This document shows positions 8,716 through 17,615 of a stretch of 64,000 nucleotides of DNA, one piece after another. This stretch comes from an uncultured delta proteobacterium (GTDB lineage Bacteria > Desulfobacterota > Desulfovibrionia > Desulfovibrionales > Desulfovibrionaceae). Where the stretch lies: assembly GCA_903843965.1 (NCBI GenBank), contig CAIMRY010000031.1, forward strand, positions 62,001-126,000, given 5' to 3'. Position 1 is the stretch's first letter. Each line of letters starts with the position of its first letter. A program made the position numbers and the translations under genes. Under the pieces are notes generated by a model. It saw nothing but the letters and a program-made list of their open reading frames with translations, ran no database searches and had not been told where the DNA came from.

Positions 8716-10095
8716 ATGCAAAAATTTCATGTATCGACGCTTGGTTGCAAGATCAACCAGTACGAATCCGAGGCCCTGGCCGAGGCCTGGCGCGCCAGCG
8801 GCCTTCTGGAGGTTGCCGCGCCGGAGGACGCCCAGGTGCTGCTGGTGAACTCCTGCGCCGTGACCAGCCGGGCCGTGAGCGACCTGCGCGCCCTGGTGCG
8901 CCGCCTGCGCAAGGCCAATCCAGGAGCGCGCCTGGTGGTCACGGGCTGCGCAGCCCAGGTGCTGGGCGCGGAGCTGGCGGCCATGCCCGAGGTGGACGAG
9001 GTTGTGCCCCAGGACCGCAAGGCCGACCTCCTCTCGGGCCCCTTTGGCCCCTTTGGACTTTCCGGGCCCTTCGGGTCTTTCAAGGGGGTTGCGCCTGGGT
9101 CAGAGGGGGGGGCACGCCTCTTTCCGCCCTTCGCCATCGGCGCGTTCAACCGCGCCCGGGCCGTGGTCAAGGTCCAGGATGGCTGCTCTCACGGCTGCAC
9201 CTACTGCATCGTGCCGCTCACCCGCGGGCCGAGCGTTAGCCGCGAGCCCGGCCAGGTGCTGGCGGAGATGCGTCGCCTGCTCGATGCCGGGCACCGCGAG
9301 CTGGTCGTCTCCGGCGTGAATCTGCGCCAGTATGGCCGCGACCTCGCGCAGCCCGCCAATCATGGTAAACCGCTGGATTTCTGGGACCTGCTGGCCCTGG
9401 TGGAGCGCGAGCTGGCGCCCCAGTGGGCGGGCCGGGCGCGTCTGCGTCTGAGCTCCGTTGAGCCCGGCCAGCTGGACGCCAAGGCGCTGGACGTGCTGGG
9501 CGCGTCCCGGCTGGTGGCCCCGCACCTGCATCTGTCGCTGCAAAGCGGCGATGCGGAGGTCCTGCGGCGCATGGGGCGCGGGCACTACCGGCCGGAGCAG
9601 GTGCTGGAGTTCCTGGCGGGGCTGCGGCAGGCCTGGCCGCGCCTGGGTCTGGGCGCGGACCTGCTCACCGGCTTCCCCGGCGAGACCGGGGCCCAGTTCG
9701 AGAACACCTACGCCTTCTGCCGCGAGCTGCCCCTGACCTACGCCCATGTGTTCCCGTATTCGCCCCGGCCCGGCACCCCGGCGGCCCATTGGCCCGACGG
9801 CCTGCCCAAGGCCGAACTCACGGCCCGCGCGGCCCGGCTGCGCAGCCTGGCCGAGTCCCGCAAGCGCAGATTCCTCAAGACGCTGGTTACGTTGCCGCAG
9901 CTGACAGTGCTTCTGGAACGGACCCCAGGCAAGGGTCATGGCGTGTGTGAGTTCTACGCGCCGTGCCTGGTGCGCGGCGAGGGCGTCAGGCCCGGCAGCC
10001 TCGTGTCCATGCGGCCCGAGGGCGTGGAGGGCGGGCGCGTCGTGGGCGCGGTCATCGCCGAGCCAGTGCGCCCGGCGCCAGGGGTGGGCGCGTGA
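8716..10095 (+). CDS. mtaB: tRNA t6A methylthiotransferase MtaB
   Basis: 459-residue radical-SAM methylthiotransferase converting t6A37 to ms2t6A37 in tRNA. The N-terminal UPF0004 domain has the three cluster cysteines (LGCKINQYES, NSCAV, GCAAQV). The radical SAM motif CSHGCTYC (C-x3-C-x2-C) follows, and a TRAM domain ends the protein. ATG at 8716 gives the family start MQKFHVSTLGC. A 'GPFGPFG' low-complexity insertion (bases about 9040-9115) sits just before the radical SAM domain. Ends in a GTGA overlap with the DUF4416 gene. Confidence 0.93.
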   Translation: MQKFHVSTLGCKINQYESEALAEAWRASGLLEVAAPEDAQVLLVNSCAVTSRAVSDLRALVRRLRKANPGARLVVTGCAAQVLGAELAAMPEVDEVVPQDRKADLLSGPFGPFGLSGPFGSFKGVAPGSEGGARLFPPFAIGAFNRARAVVKVQDGCSHGCTYCIVPLTRGPSVSREPGQVLAEMRRLLDAGHRELVVSGVNLRQYGRDLAQPANHGKPLDFWDLLALVERELAPQWAGRARLRLSSVEPGQLDAKALDVLGASRLVAPHLHLSLQSGDAEVLRRMGRGHYRPEQVLEFLAGLRQAWPRLGLGADLLTGFPGETGAQFENTYAFCRELPLTYAHVFPYSPRPGTPAAHWPDGLPKAELTARAARLRSLAESRKRRFLKTLVTLPQLTVLLERTPGKGHGVCEFYAPCLVRGEGVRPGSLVSMRPEGVEGGRVVGAVIAEPVRPAPGVGA

Positions 10096-10778
10096 GCACC
10101 CCGCGCGAGCCCAGTCCGGGCAAGCTGGTGCTCTCTGTGCTTGCCGCCGCCGACTGGTGGGAGCTGGCCTGGCCGGACTTTCGCGTGGAGCTGGTGGAGC
10201 GCTTTGGCCCGGTGGATTACGAGACGCCGCTGCTGCCTTTCGACCACACCGCCTACTACGACGCGGAGCTTGGCGCATCCCAGTCCGGCGGCCAGTCCGG
10301 CGGCCAGTCCGGCGGATTATCCCGCCGCCTGCTGGGATTTGCCCGGCTGGTGCCCCTGGACGGGCTGGTGGCCGTGAAGCTGGCCACCAACGCCTGGGAG
10401 CGCGCCCACGCCCGGCCCAGCAACGATCAGACCGGCAACGCCAGGCGCGCCAAGGATCAGGCCGCCAACGATCCGTCAGGCGGCGCGCGCCGGGTGAACC
10501 TGGACCCCGGCCTCATCACCCTGGAACGGCTGGTGCTGGCCTCGGGCAAGAACTTCACCCACCGGGTCTACCTGGGCCAAGGCATCTGGGCCGACCTGAC
10601 GCTGATCTACAACAAGAAGACGGGCTGGGTGGTGCTGCCCTGGACCTTCCCTGACTACGCCACCGAGGACATGAAACGGCGCTTGACGGAACTGCGCGCG
10701 CTGTACAAAACAACCGTAGAGACAGCGGCTCAGGAGATGACCGGGGCCGCACCCCAAGGAGAACACGAATGCCCGTAA
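10092..10778 (+). CDS. DUF4416 family protein
   Basis: 228-residue cytoplasmic protein of the DUF4416 family, function unknown; conserved blocks include FGPVDYETPLLPFDHTAYY, NLDPGLITLERLVLASGKN and WTFPDYAT. GTG start at 10092 overlaps the mtaB stop (GTGA). Two low-complexity insertions break the conserved fold: three copies of a GGQS unit near 10270-10325 and an Asn/Ala/Arg-rich stretch near 10420-10500. The end overlaps yicC by 10 bases, with an AAGGAG ribosome site just inside. Linked to RNA-modification and nucleotide genes, but this does not reveal its role. Confidence 0.85.
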   Translation: MSTPREPSPGKLVLSVLAAADWWELAWPDFRVELVERFGPVDYETPLLPFDHTAYYDAELGASQSGGQSGGQSGGLSRRLLGFARLVPLDGLVAVKLATNAWERAHARPSNDQTGNARRAKDQAANDPSGGARRVNLDPGLITLERLVLASGKNFTHRVYLGQGIWADLTLIYNKKTGWVVLPWTFPDYATEDMKRRLTELRALYKTTVETAAQEMTGAAPQGEHECP

Positions 10779-11650
10779 GCATGACCGGCTTTGGCCGCCA
10801 TGAGACCATCACCGACGACTTCAGCCACGTCTGGGAAATCAGAAGCGTCAACAACCGCTTCCTGGACATGAAGTGGCGCATGCCCTCTGTGTTGCGCAGC
10901 CTGGAGACGCGCTTTGAGAAGATATTGCGCAAGAACGCCGCGCGCGGCCGCGTGGACGTGTCCCTGAGCGTGGAGACACGCTCGGCGGCGCTCTTGGGCG
11001 TGAGCCTGAACACGGCCCAGGCCGGGGCCATGCTCGACCAGCTGCGCGTCCTGGCCAAGGCCCAGGGGGTGGACTTCACGCCGGACATGAACCGCCTCAT
11101 CTCCGCCTCGCACCTCTGGCGCGACGACTCCGCCGAGCCCGATCCCAATCTTTCCGCCAGCCTGGAGCAGGGGCTCACGAAGGCCCTGGCCGACTGGAAC
11201 ACGTCCCGTCGCGTGGAGGGCGGGGAGCTGGCGCGCGACCTGAAGGAGCGCTTTGCCCGGCTGCGCGTGCTGGCCGCGAGCGTGGGCGAGCGCGTGCCAT
11301 TGGTGCTGAAGGACAAGCAGGCCGCCACGGCCGAGCGCCTGAACGCCTTGGTGGCCCAGGCGGGCATGACCTTCACCGAGGAGCGCCTGGCCCAGGAAGT
11401 GGCTGTGCTGGCTGATCGCCTGGACGTGAGCGAGGAGATCACCCGGCTCGCCGCGCACCTGGACCGCCTGGAAGAGGCCGTGTCTTCGGATGGCGAGGCG
11501 GGCAAGCGCCTGGACTTCCTCATCCAGGAGGCCTTCCGGGAGATCAACACCTGCGGCAACAAGGCCCAGGACGTGGAGCTGAGCCGCCTGACCGTGGAGT
11601 TCAAGGTGGAGCTGGAAAAGTGCCGCGAACAGGTCCAGAATCTGGAGTAG
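10769..11650 (+). CDS. YicC-family endoribonuclease
   Basis: 293-residue YicC/YloC-like protein. It begins [10 protein letters not shown], the family's N-terminal signature, and contains [11 protein letters not shown] and the C-terminal [13 protein letters not shown] and [11 protein letters not shown] blocks of the DUF1732 end. E. coli YicC is an RNase affecting sRNA turnover; activity here is by family only. Followed by remA and gmk, the usual YicC-RemA-Gmk order across many bacteria, which supports the call. Confidence 0.92.
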   Translation: MPVSMTGFGRHETITDDFSHVWEIRSVNNRFLDMKWRMPSVLRSLETRFEKILRKNAARGRVDVSLSVETRSAALLGVSLNTAQAGAMLDQLRVLAKAQGVDFTPDMNRLISASHLWRDDSAEPDPNLSASLEQGLTKALADWNTSRRVEGGELARDLKERFARLRVLAASVGERVPLVLKDKQAATAERLNALVAQAGMTFTEERLAQEVAVLADRLDVSEEITRLAAHLDRLEEAVSSDGEAGKRLDFLIQEAFREINTCGNKAQDVELSRLTVEFKVELEKCREQVQNLE

Positions 11651-11657
11651 GTGGGCG

Positions 11658-11948
11658 ATGGACAAGAACGCGCAAAAACAGCGTCAGCGGCTGGTGAACC
11701 TGGGCTTCGGCAACTTTGTCGTGGCCTCGCGCGTGGTGGCCATCGTGGACCCGGCATCCGCGCCCATGCGCCGGTTGCGTGAAGATGCAAGGCAGGAGAA
11801 CCGGCTCATCGACGCCACCCAGGGCCGCAAGACGCGCGCCATCGTGGTCACGGACTCCAACCACGTCATCCTCTCGGCCATCCAGGCCGAGACCATCGGA
11901 CAGCGTTTCCAGGCCGAGGACGCAGGCCCCCGGCGCGAGGAGGAGTAA
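11658..11948 (+). CDS. RemA/DUF370 family protein
   Basis: 96-residue DUF370 protein. The conserved core is [15 protein letters not shown] and [24 protein letters not shown]. RemA of Bacillus is a DNA-binding activator of biofilm genes; in other phyla DUF370 nearly always lies between yicC and gmk, as here, and its role is unclear. Its stop codon TAA abuts the ATG of gmk, so the two are probably co-translated. Confidence 0.9.
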   Translation: MDKNAQKQRQRLVNLGFGNFVVASRVVAIVDPASAPMRRLREDARQENRLIDATQGRKTRAIVVTDSNHVILSAIQAETIGQRFQAEDAGPRREEE

Positions 11949-12605
11949 ATGGCCGCCACGAGCGCACGCAGCATCGACAAAACCCGTTGCCTGGGCCTGT
12001 GCCTGGTTATCTCCGCGCCATCGGGCGCTGGCAAGAGCACGCTGGTGGAGCGCCTGCGCGCGGAGTTCCCGCACTTCGCGTACTCCATCTCCTGCACGAC
12101 CAGGGCTCCGAGGGGCGAGGAGAAGGACGGCGTGGACTACCACTTCCTGACGCGCGAGGAGTTCACCGCCCGGCGCGAGGCCGGGTGCTTCGCCGAATGG
12201 GCCGAGGTCCACGGCAACCTCTACGGCACGCCCAAGGGGCCTGTGGAGGAGCACCTGGCGAGCGGGCGCGACGTGCTCTTCGACATCGACGTGCAGGGCG
12301 CGCTGCAGGTCAAGAGCGTGTTCCCGCAGGGGCTGTTCGTGTTCATCCAGCCGCCGTCCCGGCAGGAGCTGGAGCGCCGCCTGCGCGGGCGCGGCACGGA
12401 CTCCGACGAGGCCATCGCCAAGCGCCTGGGCAACGCCCTGGGCGAGCTCAGGCAGTCTGGGCAGTTCGACTACCTCATCGTCAACGACGACCTGGACACC
12501 GCCGCCGACGAGCTGCGCGCCATCTACGTGGCCGGGCGCACCCGCACAGCCAACCGGCCCGGCCTGCTGGACGCCCTGCTGGCCCAGTGGGAGAGCGCCA
12601 AGTGA
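11949..12605 (+). CDS. gmk: Guanylate kinase
   Basis: 218-residue enzyme phosphorylating GMP to GDP. P-loop SAPSGAGKST near residue 21, GMP-binding blocks SCTTRAPRGEEKDGVDYHF and EWAEVHGNLYGTP, and FDIDVQGA follow in the family order. ATG begins directly after the remA stop; a short N-terminal extension precedes the P-loop. The end overlaps pyrF by 4 bases (GTGA). Confidence 0.95.
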   Translation: MAATSARSIDKTRCLGLCLVISAPSGAGKSTLVERLRAEFPHFAYSISCTTRAPRGEEKDGVDYHFLTREEFTARREAGCFAEWAEVHGNLYGTPKGPVEEHLASGRDVLFDIDVQGALQVKSVFPQGLFVFIQPPSRQELERRLRGRGTDSDEAIAKRLGNALGELRQSGQFDYLIVNDDLDTAADELRAIYVAGRTRTANRPGLLDALLAQWESAK

Positions 12606-13432
12606 AACGGAACCTCGTGCAAAGCGTCAGCAGTTTTGTTGACGGAATTCAACGCTCAGATCGGCCTGCCGCCCAACTTGTCGTCGCGCTGGACTTCCAG
12701 ACCGGGGCCGAGGCCCTGGACATGGCCGTGAAGCTCATCGGCATCGCGCCCTGGATGAAGGTCGGCCTGGAGCTGTTCGTGGCCGAGGGGCCGGGCATCG
12801 TGCGCCAGCTCAAGGCCCTGGACTTCCAAGTGTTCGTGGACCTGAAGTTCCTGGACATCCCGAACACCGTGCGCGGGGCCGTGCGCTCGTGCGTCAAGTC
12901 CGGCGCGGACATGCTGAACATCCACGCCTGCGGCGGCGCGGACATGGCCCGCGTGGCCGTTGCCGCGCGCGACGAGGCCTTCCTCGAATATGGGGCAGAG
13001 CTGGGGCTTGCCTCAAAGCCGCTGCTTTTCGCCGTCACCGTGCTCACCAGCATGCAGGACCCGGACAACCCCATCTTGCAGGGCCGCGAGCCCGCCGAGG
13101 TTGTGCTGGAGCTGGCCAAGGCCGCGCACGCTGCGGGGCTGGACGGCGTGGTCTGCTCCGGCCAGGAGGCCGCGCGCATCAAGGCCGCCTGCGGGCCGGA
13201 CTTCCTGTGCCTCACGCCGGGCATCCGCATTCCTGATCCAGATGCCCCGGCGGACGACCAGCGCCGCATCATGACCCCGGAGGCCGCTGTGGCCGCCGGT
13301 TCGGACTTCCTGGTGGTGGGCCGTCCCATCACCCGTTCCGCCGACCCTGCCCAGAGCGCCCGCGACGTTCTCCAGCGAATGGGCCAGCGCATGGGCCGCC
13401 GCATGGACCAGGCCCCCCCGATGGGGAAGTAG
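12602..13432 (+). CDS. pyrF: Orotidine 5'-phosphate decarboxylase
   Basis: 276-residue type 1 OMP decarboxylase, the last step of UMP synthesis. LVVALDFQTG opens the barrel, and the catalytic block DLKFLDIPNTV (Asp-Lys-x4-Asp type) is present, as are LTPGIRIP and VVGRPIT for phosphate binding. GTG at 12602 overlaps the gmk stop; this leaves about 26 residues before the barrel, more than usual, so GTG at 12617 is possible. The C-terminus adds a Met/Arg/Gln-rich tail (QRMGQRMGRRMDQ) not typical of the family. Confidence 0.92.
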   Translation: MKRNLVQSVSSFVDGIQRSDRPAAQLVVALDFQTGAEALDMAVKLIGIAPWMKVGLELFVAEGPGIVRQLKALDFQVFVDLKFLDIPNTVRGAVRSCVKSGADMLNIHACGGADMARVAVAARDEAFLEYGAELGLASKPLLFAVTVLTSMQDPDNPILQGREPAEVVLELAKAAHAAGLDGVVCSGQEAARIKAACGPDFLCLTPGIRIPDPDAPADDQRRIMTPEAAVAAGSDFLVVGRPITRSADPAQSARDVLQRMGQRMGRRMDQAPPMGK

Positions 13433-13440
13433 GGCGCCGC

Positions 13441-15234
13441 ATGCCCTGCAACTGGAAACTCCTGTCCGACGCGCCCGTGCCGGACACCATCGGAACGTTG
13501 GCCGAGGAACTCGGCATCACCAGGGTCATCGCCGAGGTGCTGTGGCGGCGCGGCTACACCTCGGCCCAGGACATGGACCGCTTCCTCTCGCCCGGTCTGC
13601 GCCACCTGCTGCCGCCGGAGACCATCCCCGGCCTGACCCAGGCCGCGCAGGTGCTGGCGCGCGAACTTGCAGCCGGGGCGCAGTTCTGCGTCTGGGGCGA
13701 CTACGACGTGGACGGCATCACCTCCACCGCGCTGGTCAAAGACTTCCTGTGCAAGCGCCTGGGGCCGGAGGTCGCGCCGCTGGATGGCTCGGGCCAGGTG
13801 CGCCACTTTTTGCCCAACCGCAAGGAGCACGGCTACGGCCTGAACACGCCCAGCATCGAGCGCCTGGTTGCAGAGGGAGTTAGGCTGCTGTTGACCGTGG
13901 ACTGCGGCATCAGCTCCGTGGCCGAGGTGGCGCGCGCGAACGAGTTTGGCATGGTTGTCGTCGTCAGCGACCACCACCTGCCCCCGGACGAGCTGCCCGC
14001 AGCCGCCGCCATCTGCAACCCGCAGTTGTGCCAGGGGAAAGTCTGCGGCGGCGCGTGCACCGGCCTGTGCGACCTGGCGGGCGTGGGCGTGGCCTTCTTC
14101 CTCATGGCCGCGCTGAATCGCCTGCTGCCCGGCGAGCCCGTGGACATGCGCCAGTTCCTGGACCTGGTGGCGCTCGGCACCGTGGCCGACGTGGTGGGCC
14201 TGACCGCCCAGAACCGCATCCTGGTCAAGAACGGGCTCTTGCTCATCAAGGAGGCCGTGCGGCCCGGCATCGCCTCGCTCAAGGTCTACAGCGGGTACGA
14301 CCGGCTGGCCGAGCTGGGGGCCGGGCAGATCGGCTTCGGGCTGGCCCCGCGCATCAACGCCGCCGGGCGCATGGCTGACCCGCAGCTGGCGCTGACCATG
14401 CTGCTGGCCCCGGACATGGACACGGCAAACCCGCTGGCCAGCAAGCTCGACGGGCTGAACGCCAAGCGCCGCAGCTCGGAGCAGGAGATTTTGGAGCAGG
14501 CGCTCGCCCAGGCCGAGGAGCAGAAGCACCGCCTGGGGCTGGTGCTGGCGGGCGAGGACTGGCACGCCGGGGTCATCGGCATTGTGGCCTCACGCGTTGT
14601 CGAGCGCTGCTACAAGCCGGTGCTCATGCTCTGCCGCGAGGGCGGCGAGGATGACGAGAAGGGCGGGGTGAAGGGCGGCGCGCACTGGAAGGGCTCGGGC
14701 CGCAGCGTGGCCGAGTTCGACCTGCACGAGGGCCTAAGCGGGCTGGAGCACCTGTTCTTGGGCTTTGGCGGGCACAAGCAGGCGGCGGGGCTGTCCATGC
14801 CGCTGGAGAACCTGGAGGCCCTGCGCGAGGGGTTCCACCAGGTTGTGGCGGCGGCGCTGGGGCCGGTGCCGCTGCGGCCCTCGCTGAAGCTGGACCGGGA
14901 GCTGGGCTTTGGCGACATCACCTTCACCTTGCTCAAGGAATTGGAGATGTTGCAGCCGTTCGGCATGGGCAACCCGGAGCCGCTGTTCGTGTCGCCGCCG
15001 GTCTTGGTGAAGACCTACCGGGTGTTCGGCAAGGACCACGTGAAGCTTGGGCTGGCGGAGCAGGGGGCTGTTGACCGTCCGGGGCTGCTCTTGCCCGCCA
15101 AGGTCTGGCGCAAGGCCAGCGAGCTGACCCGCGAGGTGCAGGGCACGCTCATGCGCTTTGCCTTTACGCCGAGGATCGACCGGTTTGACGGGATTCCGAA
15201 GATTGAGTTGCAGGTGAAGGATTGGGATGGGTAG
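13441..15234 (+). CDS. recJ: Single-strand DNA exonuclease RecJ
   Basis: 597-residue 5'-3' exonuclease of the DHH superfamily, used in RecF-pathway and mismatch repair. Motifs GDYDVDG (86-92), TVDCG and SDHHLPPDELP are intact, followed by the DHHA1 domain (GFGGHKQAAGLSMP) and the OB-fold end. Between 14020 and 14090 a Cys-bearing segment (CNPQLCQGKVCGGACTGLC) is inserted after SDHH; several Desulfovibrio-type RecJ proteins may share it, but I cannot check. It starts 8 bases after pyrF and closes this plus-strand block. Confidence 0.93.
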   Translation: MPCNWKLLSDAPVPDTIGTLAEELGITRVIAEVLWRRGYTSAQDMDRFLSPGLRHLLPPETIPGLTQAAQVLARELAAGAQFCVWGDYDVDGITSTALVKDFLCKRLGPEVAPLDGSGQVRHFLPNRKEHGYGLNTPSIERLVAEGVRLLLTVDCGISSVAEVARANEFGMVVVVSDHHLPPDELPAAAAICNPQLCQGKVCGGACTGLCDLAGVGVAFFLMAALNRLLPGEPVDMRQFLDLVALGTVADVVGLTAQNRILVKNGLLLIKEAVRPGIASLKVYSGYDRLAELGAGQIGFGLAPRINAAGRMADPQLALTMLLAPDMDTANPLASKLDGLNAKRRSSEQEILEQALAQAEEQKHRLGLVLAGEDWHAGVIGIVASRVVERCYKPVLMLCREGGEDDEKGGVKGGAHWKGSGRSVAEFDLHEGLSGLEHLFLGFGGHKQAAGLSMPLENLEALREGFHQVVAAALGPVPLRPSLKLDRELGFGDITFTLLKELEMLQPFGMGNPEPLFVSPPVLVKTYRVFGKDHVKLGLAEQGAVDRPGLLLPAKVWRKASELTREVQGTLMRFAFTPRIDRFDGIPKIELQVKDWDG

Positions 15235-15243
15235 GGGGGAAGA

Positions 15244-16326
15244 ATGAAATACGTTTGCATTGCTGCATGGGAACTTGTTGGTGGATTTTTATTGGAAAAT
15301 GAGACCTGTGAAGTGGTGCTGAGTTCCCAAGAGAACGTTGAGTTCGTGCTAACAAGATCGCCAGATCAGCATCTGTACGGCATAGACGTAAACGCAGCTA
15401 TTGGGCAGCGCATGATTAATCTTATGGTTGGAATTTCTGATCCAGACTTTAATAATGCTTTGGATGGAATGATTGCTAAGATTGTAGAGGCAAGAAGAAA
15501 GAAATGTGGATCAAGTCCTGTCTTAGTGATGAAGGCTACAGGTGATATAGAGCTGCCGTCAGACGTTGTATTTAATGAATGTCCCGGATACAAACTTGCT
15601 TTTGATATTATAGACAAGCAATTCGTTTTGGGATCGCACAAGAAAAGTGCTGATTCTATGAAGCTTGCGCTATCTTTGCATAATGATGATATCGCAGGGT
15701 ATGTAAATTTGTCTAGTGGGACATATCTAGTGGACGAGAATGGTGTAAACATATATAGTATGAATTTTGATTGTAAAGCTGAAGGTGTTGTCGCACGCAC
15801 CCTAACTGATTTAAGCATTGGCGAAATATCGAATTTGTACAGTAATGTTTTATCGTCTTACGTTACGGGTAGCATACAGCATTTATATGCGCAACTGCTT
15901 GATCGTCAGGCGGATAACTTGCGCAAATATATAGCTGGATTTGCTGCACTAGAAATTTTAATTGAGAAATCTTTCAAAATATATTGCAACAATTTTTATC
16001 AAAGCTTTACTGTTGGTGATCAGCATCTGAAACAACGATTCCTTGGTCGCATTCAAAAAACACTGAACGGGAAATACAGCATCATCGACAAGTTCGTTGC
16101 TGTTTCGGATATCCTATTTGCAAATTTATGTGAGGCTGTTGCTAGTCGTGAATGCGATCTATTTGAAAAGCTTAAAAGTGTACGTGACAATATTGCTCAC
16201 GGGAAAGATTATTCTGAGGCCGATCTTCCTGTAAACGATTTGACTTCACTATTGCGTAAATACTTGCGTGCTGTTGTTTCGTTAGATCCTCAATGTTTTA
16301 ATGATGTTCAATCATCGAAATATTGA
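15244..16326 (+). CDS. AT-rich foreign gene, HEPN-domain protein (candidate defence RNase)
   Basis: 360-residue protein of unknown function. The N-terminal half (about 1-190) is mixed strand/coil; the C-terminal half (about 205-345) is helical and ends in RDNIAH (R314-x4-H319), the R-x4-6-H motif of HEPN RNases, after a KYIAGFAALEILIEKSF helix. This arrangement resembles ApeA-like defence proteins. The base composition is much richer in A+T than both neighbours and codon use differs (many TTT, ATA, AAT), so recent transfer is likely. It begins 9 bases after the recJ stop, using GGGGGAAGA as its ribosome site. No membrane segments. The defence role is inference from motif, composition and isolation. 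Confidence 0.78.
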   Translation: MKYVCIAAWELVGGFLLENETCEVVLSSQENVEFVLTRSPDQHLYGIDVNAAIGQRMINLMVGISDPDFNNALDGMIAKIVEARRKKCGSSPVLVMKATGDIELPSDVVFNECPGYKLAFDIIDKQFVLGSHKKSADSMKLALSLHNDDIAGYVNLSSGTYLVDENGVNIYSMNFDCKAEGVVARTLTDLSIGEISNLYSNVLSSYVTGSIQHLYAQLLDRQADNLRKYIAGFAALEILIEKSFKIYCNNFYQSFTVGDQHLKQRFLGRIQKTLNGKYSIIDKFVAVSDILFANLCEAVASRECDLFEKLKSVRDNIAHGKDYSEADLPVNDLTSLLRKYLRAVVSLDPQCFNDVQSSKY

Positions 16327-16495
16327 ATGTAGCCATACTAAAACACTTACTGACCTCGAAGCTTCCGCTCCGGGGCCTTCTCTGTACGCCATCCCCCCAC
16401 CTTTGCACCCCCCCGCCAAATATGCTACACTCCCCACAGGGTCGCCAACTCCTCCCACTCCCGCGCGCGCGGCAGCGCGCCACCCAAAAATCCCC
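16327..16495. other. Spacer between the foreign gene and the sahR promoter
   Basis: Mixed composition: the first 40 bases continue the AT-rich island, then C-rich spacer without an ORF that looks coding. No terminator with a clear T-run was found after the foreign gene, and no direct repeat marking an integration site was recognised. Confidence 0.5.
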
Positions 16496-16524
16496 TTGAC
16501 GCCCACCCCCGCTCCCGCTAGAAA
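16496..16524 (+). promoter_or_regulatory. Promoter of sahR-ahcY
   Basis: TTGACG (16496-16501) and TAGAAA (16519-16524) are 17 bases apart. The expected transcription start is near 16531, the first base of the adjoining palindrome, so a bound repressor there would block initiation. Confidence 0.6.
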
Positions 16525-16530
16525 CACTGC

Positions 16531-16546
16531 ATCAAGATATACTGAT
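16531..16546. promoter_or_regulatory. Probable SahR operator
   Basis: Sixteen-base palindrome ATCAAGATATACTGAT; 12 of 16 positions are symmetric (ATCA-N2-ATAT-N2-TGAT). It lies at about +1 to +16 of the predicted promoter and 16 bases before the regulator's ATG, the place of an autoregulatory operator. Confidence 0.6.
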
Positions 16547-16562
16547 ATAAACATGGAGCCCA

Positions 16563-17492
16563 ATGACCGACCTCCTGCACATCCACAAGGCCCTGGCTGA
16601 CGAGACGCGCCTGCGCCTCGCCGGCATCCTGCGCCGCCACGAGCTCAACGTGGGCGAGCTGGTGGCCGTCATGGGCATGAGCCAGCCGCGCATCTCCCGG
16701 CACCTCAAGATCATGGTCGAGGCCGGGCTGGTGGAATGCCGCCGCGAGGGCCTGTGGGCCTTCTATTGTGCTGCGGGGTCCGGGCCGGGCTGCGAGGTGC
16801 TCGAAACCTCGGCCGGGTTCATGAACACCCCGGAATTCGCCGCCGACGCACACCGCGCCGACGCCGCCGTGCGCGAACGCGTGCAGGCCACGCGCCAATT
16901 CTTCGACGCCGTGGCCGGGCACTGGCGCGACCTCTCCCGCGAGGTGTTGGGCGACCTGGACCTTGCGGGCGCCATCGCCAGCCGCGTGCCCGAGGGCGCA
17001 GCCGTGGCCGACCTGGGCTGCGGCCCCGGCGAACTGCTGGAGCGCCTGAGCCAGCGCGCCTGCCTGGTCATCGGCGTGGACAATTCGCAGCGCATGCTGG
17101 AGCTTGCGGGCCAGAGGCTGAACGGCAAAGCTTCCCAGGACGGCCATGCGGGCGTGAGCCTGCGCCTGGGCGACCTGACGCACCTGCCCCTGCGCGAGGG
17201 CGAGGCCCAGGCCTGCGTGTTCTCCATGGTGCTGCACCACCTGCCGGACCCCGTGGCCGCGCTTGCCGAGGCCCGGCGCGTGCTGTGCCCAGGCGGGCGG
17301 CTGATCATCGCCGACTTTGACCGCCACGAGAACGAGGCCATGCGCGTGCTCTACGGCGACGCGCGCCTGGGCCTGGACCGCCAGCAGCTGCGCACATGGC
17401 TGGAGGAAGCCGGGTTCCAGCCCGGCCAGACGGAACTGTATCCTGTCAACCAGGGGCTTGTGGTGCTCCTCGCCGAGGCGGCCCGGCCTTGA
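16563..17492 (+). CDS. sahR: SahR-type ArsR regulator with methyltransferase domain
   Basis: 309-residue regulator. Residues 1-95 form an ArsR winged helix (ALADETRLRLAGIL, MSQPRISRHLKIM). From about 105 a class I SAM-methyltransferase-like domain follows with VADLGCGPGELLERL, which binds S-adenosyl compounds. This two-domain form next to ahcY is that of SahR, described in Proteobacteria including Desulfovibrionales as an S-adenosylhomocysteine-responsive repressor of the methionine cycle. ATG at 16563 is used. Likely autoregulated through the palindrome at 16531. Confidence 0.87.
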   Translation: MTDLLHIHKALADETRLRLAGILRRHELNVGELVAVMGMSQPRISRHLKIMVEAGLVECRREGLWAFYCAAGSGPGCEVLETSAGFMNTPEFAADAHRADAAVRERVQATRQFFDAVAGHWRDLSREVLGDLDLAGAIASRVPEGAAVADLGCGPGELLERLSQRACLVIGVDNSQRMLELAGQRLNGKASQDGHAGVSLRLGDLTHLPLREGEAQACVFSMVLHHLPDPVAALAEARRVLCPGGRLIIADFDRHENEAMRVLYGDARLGLDRQQLRTWLEEAGFQPGQTELYPVNQGLVVLLAEAARP

Positions 17493-17506
17493 CGGTGGTC
17501 CTACAA

Positions 17507-17560
17507 CGGCCTGACAGCGGCCCTGATGACGGCCTGATATTGGCCTGACGACAGCCTGGC
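17507..17560. repeat. Imperfect GGCCTGA repeats before ahcY
   Basis: About four to five degenerate copies of a roughly 12-base word containing GGCCTGA or GCCCTGA occur in the 123-base sahR-ahcY spacer. No riboswitch fold for SAH was recognised around them. Confidence 0.55.
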
Positions 17561-17615
17561 CCCGGCCCTTGCCCTGGTTCAACATTTTTCGCAAACACAC
17601 CTGGAGGAAAGCACG

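Noticed and set aside
17493-17615. SAH or SAM riboswitch before ahcY
   Set aside because: No matching core or helices seen; the region is degenerate GGCCTGA repeats and the regulator-operator pair already explains control.
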